From: Paenibacillus sp. PvR098
GTDB lineage: Bacteria > Bacillota > Bacilli > Paenibacillales > NBRC-103111
DNA length: 64,000 bases
Direction: 5' to 3'
NCBI RefSeq assembly: GCF_017833255.1
Contig: NZ_JAFIBU010000001.1
Location: forward strand, 2,108,001 to 2,172,000
Below the pieces are notes generated by a model. The model saw only the letters and a list, made by a program, of their open reading frames with translations, made no database searches and was not told where the DNA came from. Positions 62,156 to 64,000 of this stretch are shown one piece after another. How positions within the stretch are numbered: the stretch's first letter is position 1; each line of letters opens with the position of its first letter. The position numbers and the translations under genes were made by a program.

Positions 62156-62209
62156 AGTCAGGGATTCTACTTTTCTTGATGGGCATAACTGGAAGATATA
62201 TAATTTGAG

Positions 62210-62235
62210 TTGATATTATATGTTATATGTATCAA
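62210..62235. promoter_or_regulatory. Inverted repeat ahead of the second lysR
   Basis: TTGATA (62210-62215) and TATCAA (62230-62235) flank an AT-rich centre, 20 bases before the LysR ATG. Probable autoregulatory site. Confidence 0.4.
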
Positions 62236-62254
62236 TGGAAAGGGGTAATCCACG

Positions 62255-63118
62255 ATGGAGCTTCGACAGCTGCAATATTTTCTCACGGTAGCGGAAGAAT
62301 TAAATTTCAGCCGCGCGGCGGAGCGTCTTCAAATCACGCAGCCACCCCTAAGCTTACAAATTCAAAATTTAGAGAGGGAGTTAGGTTTTCCTCTGTTTTA
62401 CCGAACCAATCGGCATGTGGAATTAACGGATGCGGGAAAAGTATTCGCCGATGAGGTTCGCAAAATGCTGGACTATCTGAGCCGTGCCGTCGAGAACGCC
62501 AAGCGTACCCATCACGGTGAAATTGGCAAGCTGACGGTAGGTTTTGTCGGTTCTGCCACATACGACATTCTTCCTGTCGTTCTGCGGGAGTTTCGCAGTC
62601 TGTATCCGAATGTCCAAGTACATCTTATTGAATTACCGACACCAAAACAGATTGAAGCGTTACGGGAAGATGAAATCGATGTAGGCGTGTTAAGACCGCC
62701 TGTTCATGACGAAGAGATTCATACCGAAATCGTCTCTTCAGTCCCTTGCGTGCTGGCCGTTCCAAAGCAGCATCCGCTTGTTCACAGTAAGAATATTTCT
62801 CTTGGAAATCTGACTCCCTATCCTTTTGTCATGTTGTCCAGGAAAACATGGGCGGGTCTTTATGATGAAATCTTGGGCTTATGTAACCCTACTATCCAGC
62901 AGGAAGCCTTCGAGTTCCAAACGGTGATCGGTTTGGTTGCCGCGGGAATGGGGATCGCCGTGGTGCCCCAATCAGCCATGAATTTGCATACCCAGCATGT
63001 GGATTACATTGATCTTAAAGATCAATTACCTGTAGCTTCCATGGGCGTTTCATGGCGCCGTAATGATCAATCCCCTCTGGTGAAAACCTTTGTCGAGATC
63101 GCCATGGAAATGGGTTGA
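62255..63118 (+). CDS. LysR family transcriptional regulator
   Basis: The 287-residue regulator starts MELRQLQYFLTVAEELNFSRAAERL, with the helix-turn-helix reading LQITQPPLSLQIQNLE. The start and overall length resemble the CatR/BenM/CynR branch, which often controls aromatic compound genes. The effector domain has TVGFVGSATYDILP and GMGIAVVPQS. GGAAAGGGG precedes the ATG. Convergent genes downstream include a cupin, so an aromatic target is possible but unproven. Confidence 0.88.
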   Translation: MELRQLQYFLTVAEELNFSRAAERLQITQPPLSLQIQNLERELGFPLFYRTNRHVELTDAGKVFADEVRKMLDYLSRAVENAKRTHHGEIGKLTVGFVGSATYDILPVVLREFRSLYPNVQVHLIELPTPKQIEALREDEIDVGVLRPPVHDEEIHTEIVSSVPCVLAVPKQHPLVHSKNISLGNLTPYPFVMLSRKTWAGLYDEILGLCNPTIQQEAFEFQTVIGLVAAGMGIAVVPQSAMNLHTQHVDYIDLKDQLPVASMGVSWRRNDQSPLVKTFVEIAMEMG

Positions 63119-63124
63119 TATGCT

Positions 63125-63241
63125 TTATTTTTTAATTTGAATCTTACCCGGATTCCCCATAACCAATGTTCTCGGAGGTATGACTTTACCCTGCGTAATT
63201 AAGCTGTTAGCGGCAATCAAGGCTTCTTCACCGATAACAGA
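63125..63241 (-). pseudogene. Remnant of a gamma-carbonic anhydrase-like hexapeptide protein
   Basis: On the minus strand the frame reads [19 protein letters not shown], then [15 protein letters not shown], and stops at TAA 63125. This is the last left-handed beta-helix turn and C-terminus of YrdA-like gamma-carbonic anhydrase proteins. Upstream the frame runs into a 12-bp inverted repeat overlapping the end of the DUF1450 gene. The first three quarters of the gene are missing. Confidence 0.7.
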
Positions 63242-63253
63242 GGGAAATCCTTG

Positions 63254-63493
63254 TTATCGGATTTCCCTCTGCACGGTTTGGATGATTTGGTCCACCAAGG
63301 CTTTCGCATCATTCGCTTCAATGGTTGTTAGCTGAATCCGGCAAAATGGTTTCACTCTGCATTGCAAGCAGCGTCTGAAGCAATCGACGACGGCAACGCT
63401 CACATCACCTTGGTAATCCCGCCTAAGAATGTCTATGGCCTCGCTGGTCCCGGCTGATTTGATGTTCCGTTCACAAAACTTAGCCACTCTCAT
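63254..63493 (-). CDS. DUF1450 family cysteine-rich small protein
   Basis: The 79-residue product has an N-terminal cysteine (VAKFCERNI) and a cluster CFRRCLQCRVKPFC near residues 38-51, the arrangement of the DUF1450/YuzB family. Function is unknown; a metal or Fe-S role is conceivable. GGGAGAAATAGGA precedes the ATG. It lies 48 bases after the cupin gene on the same strand. Its stop codon sits inside the AGAGGGAAATCC inverted repeat (63239-63272). Confidence 0.7.
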   Translation of the reverse strand: MRVAKFCERNIKSAGTSEAIDILRRDYQGDVSVAVVDCFRRCLQCRVKPFCRIQLTTIEANDAKALVDQIIQTVQREIR

Positions 63494-63541
63494 TCCTATT
63501 TCTCCCTATCCTAGAAAATCTCTCTTAGGCTGATTCTCTTC

Positions 63542-64000
63542 TTATTGATCGTAATGGGTAAACTGGATGTCCAAGGTACGAAGATAGGTTTGAAGACCCG
63601 CGTCTTGAATCGGGATAATATATGCAGGCTCCCCGGATTCATTGTGATGAGAATGCCACAGACCCGGAGGAGTTACAAAAGCCTTTCCTGTCTCCCATTC
63701 AACACGAATAGGATCGATGATTTTCGCGGTAACAGGATCAATCTTATCGCCAACCAACGTGTAAGTGCCTGGTGCAGCGTAAGCTACGAAATCAAGAGCT
63801 ACCGATTTATGGCTGTGAGGAGCTTGATTGGCTCCTACGGGAACGATGCCTAGCATTGCCCATAGCACATGCGTAATCGTCAAGGTCTGGTCGAATTTCT
63901 GGTTATTTAGCAAAATGGAGATACGATTTTTCAAATGAGCATCCGGAGCATTAGCTACCTCTGCCAATTTGGCATTGGCTTCTTCAGCAGTAAAGAGGGT
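63542..64000 (-). CDS. Cupin-domain protein, 5' end beyond the window
   Basis: The frame stays open to the last base of the window (codons for TLFTAEEANAK precede the first possible TTG), so only the C-terminal 152 residues are seen. The cupin motifs are GANQAPHSHKSVALDF and PPGLWHSHHNESG, with three His residues suited to Fe2+ binding. The pattern is reminiscent of gentisate/1-hydroxy-2-naphthoate dioxygenase-type cupins, but assignment needs the missing half. Confidence 0.65.
   Translation of the reverse strand, partial: TLFTAEEANAKLAEVANAPDAHLKNRISILLNNQKFDQTLTITHVLWAMLGIVPVGANQAPHSHKSVALDFVAYAAPGTYTLVGDKIDPVTAKIIDPIRVEWETGKAFVTPPGLWHSHHNESGEPAYIIPIQDAGLQTYLRTLDIQFTHYDQ

Noticed and set aside
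1-64000. CRISPR arrays, tRNA/rRNA genes, transposases or prophage genes
   Set aside because: None seen: no regularly spaced repeats, no cloverleaf-like or rRNA sequence noticed by eye, and no transposase, integrase or phage structural signature in any frame. tRNA absence was judged without a covariance search.

Overview
The window looks like chromosome of a spore-forming, motile, Gram-positive member of the Bacillota, most likely Paenibacillus or a close relative. Evidence: gerQ and several gerP-type spore germination genes, an exported protein with three SLH domains, a Bacillus-type motAB pair, strong Shine-Dalgarno sites with frequent TTG/GTG starts, and DUF2515, DUF456, DUF1450, YezD and YhfC family genes. 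No rRNA, tRNA, CRISPR array, insertion sequence or intact prophage was seen. Genus is inference.

Layout. 0-16.7 kb, mostly minus strand: housekeeping genes (DUF2515, MurJ/SpoVB-type flippase, DUF456, HAD phosphatase, asparagine synthetase, motAB, a manganese/zinc ABC transporter with an MntR-like operator, class B PBP, HAD phosphatase, membrane transglutaminase). 16.8-25.5 kb: MFS transporter, SLH protein, Toprim protein, AEC-permease remnant, sco1 and ctaB (cytochrome oxidase assembly), ureG/ureD remnant, aldo-keto reductase, gerQ. 25.7-28.3 kb: a rearranged gerP-like cluster with an Hsp20 gene. 28.5-34.8 kb: MBL hydrolase, then a formaldehyde module: hxlA, hxlB, a DJ-1/PfpI gene, the regulator hxlR, and gnd and zwf. 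Together these can run the oxidative ribulose monophosphate cycle: formaldehyde is fixed, hexose phosphate is oxidised, and ribulose-5-phosphate is regenerated. 34.8-39.5 kb: tetR-msrAB, VOC dioxygenase, YezD, HAD hydrolase, a broken DUF3298 gene. 39.7-44.4 kb: a decaying accessory zone with small membrane-protein genes and remnants of an alpha/beta hydrolase and an acyltransferase. 44.4-48.3 kb: SDR, then a cobalamin riboswitch driving cbiMNQO. 48.4-53 kb: a chemoreceptor under a c-di-GMP-I riboswitch, then an exported amidase. 53-64 kb: a small acidic protein, an RlmN-type methyltransferase, a UbiD decarboxylase/zinc-ribbon/binding-protein operon divergent from lysR plus a HAD-riboflavin kinase-like fusion, VTT protein, fatty acid desaturase, second LysR, DUF1450, and a cupin gene running off the window.

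Three points stand out. First, the zwf-gnd operon lies downstream of a decayed hxlA 5' end and carries a control element that matches the hxlR-pfpI one in sequence and spacing, so the pentose phosphate genes seem to have been captured by a formaldehyde-responsive promoter. Second, a HAD phosphatase is fused to an archaeal-type CTP-dependent riboflavin kinase-like domain beside a UbiD (prenyl-FMN) decarboxylase. Third, a methyl-accepting chemotaxis protein is under a c-di-GMP riboswitch with its own terminator.
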